Shown here: piece after piece, positions 63,722 through 64,000 of the stretch
Layout of the letters: each line of letters begins with the position of its first letter
Numbering within the stretch: the first letter of the stretch is position 1
Origin: Methanoregula sp. UBA64
GTDB lineage: Archaea > Halobacteriota > Methanomicrobia > Methanomicrobiales > Methanospirillaceae
NCBI RefSeq assembly: GCF_002502735.1
Contig: NZ_DAQC01000001.1
Location: 799,229 to 863,228, forward strand
Direction of reading: 5' to 3'
DNA length: 64,000 nucleotides
Notes under the pieces: model-generated
Seen by the model: the letters and a program-made list of their open reading frames with translations, nothing else
Database searches by the model: none
Told to the model about the DNA's origin: nothing
Position numbers and translations under genes: made by a program

Positions 63722-64000
63722 TTATTCTTTGGGTTTCCAAAAGTCCAAGAGAAACTCCATCGTAGTTCCCAAAGAGATATAGTTGCTCGGCCATCCGAAT
63801 ATTCCTACTTTATTGACGAGATTTCGTTTGTCCCAAATGAAGGTATTCCGAAATTCAAAACCCGCGTTTTGAAGTGCTTCAATAACTACAACATGAGTCG
63901 CGTATCGTCTATTCTCTTTCCATAAATCGTTGATATTAACGATACAATGAGAATTGGGCTTCATTAATGGGAATATTCCTTTGTAGATTTTTGTCATCTC
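63722..64000 (-). CDS. Second DNA methyltransferase, C-terminal part (runs off the window)
   Basis: The last ~92 codons of a DNA methyltransferase; the 5' part lies beyond the window. Seen: PLMKPNSHCIVNINDLWKEN, NAGFEFRNTFIWDKRN and the end FGWPSNYISLGTTMEFLLDF WKPKE, the typical close of N4/N6-adenine/cytosine enzymes (W-x-K, then E-x-[IL]-x-x-[FW]-x-K-P). It lies 73 bases upstream of the winged-helix gene. BcnI-type systems are known to carry two methyltransferases, which would fit. Confidence 0.75.
   Translation of the reverse strand, partial: EMTKIYKGIFPLMKPNSHCIVNINDLWKENRRYATHVVVIEALQNAGFEFRNTFIWDKRNLVNKVGIFGWPSNYISLGTTMEFLLDFWKPKE

Overview
The window is a piece of a euryarchaeal chromosome, most likely a hydrogenotrophic methanogen of the Methanomicrobiales (Methanoregula-like; a guess from gene content, not a database match). 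The basis is an archaeal histone, the archaeal form of S-adenosylmethionine synthetase, replication factor C large subunit with a PCNA motif, two methanogenesis marker proteins, UPF0146, archaemetzincin, many archaeal-style PAS/receiver signalling proteins, and TATA-box plus GGAGG-type translation signals. Most of it is GC-rich with dense, tightly packed genes. I found no rRNA, tRNA or CRISPR array.

Layout. 0-16 kb: a DJ-1/PfpI protein, two uncharacterised zinc-ribbon proteins, the S-adenosylmethionine synthetase-hisG-hisA-hisB run, histone, marker genes mmp4-mmp2, rfcL, UPF0146, archaemetzincin, membrane proteins and a 24-residue-repeat protein. 16-21 kb: regulators beside their targets (HxlR next to a metallo-beta-lactamase-fold hydrolase; TetR next to a drug-efflux transporter), both with visible palindromic operators. 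21-31 kb: an accessory zone holding a broken HicB-like gene, an AT-rich candidate abortive-infection gene, an intact uvrA flanked on one side by a copy of its own 5' end and on the other by a copy of its own 3' end, a soluble chemoreceptor-like/Cache protein, an orphan membrane protein and a 32-bp-period A-tract repeat array. 31-39 kb: bacterial-type GroES/GroEL with a divergent regulator, a short RecQ-like helicase, UvrC, an encapsulin nanocompartment operon with its ferritin-like cargo, a lipoprotein and QueC.

39-53 kb is a signalling and transport zone. One apparent operon runs two small proteins missed by length cut-offs, an acetate transporter, and then two tandem copies of a soluble chemoreceptor plus CheW. 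Divergent to it lies a PAS histidine kinase with an N-terminal winged helix and a single-domain response regulator. Further on are a PH-like/transmembrane protein, FeoB with a DtxR-FeoA fusion regulator and its operator, and a receiver-GAF protein.

53-64 kb looks like integrated DNA around older sequence: a tyrosine recombinase, a ribbon-helix-helix protein, a double-HTH protein and a lipoprotein in AT-rich DNA; then a GC-rich three-gene cassette (RecA-like protein without a visible Walker A, small protein, divergent family B DNA polymerase); then AT-rich DNA with a MvaI/BcnI-type restriction system that includes an N4-cytosine methyltransferase, a winged-helix protein and a second methyltransferase cut by the window edge.
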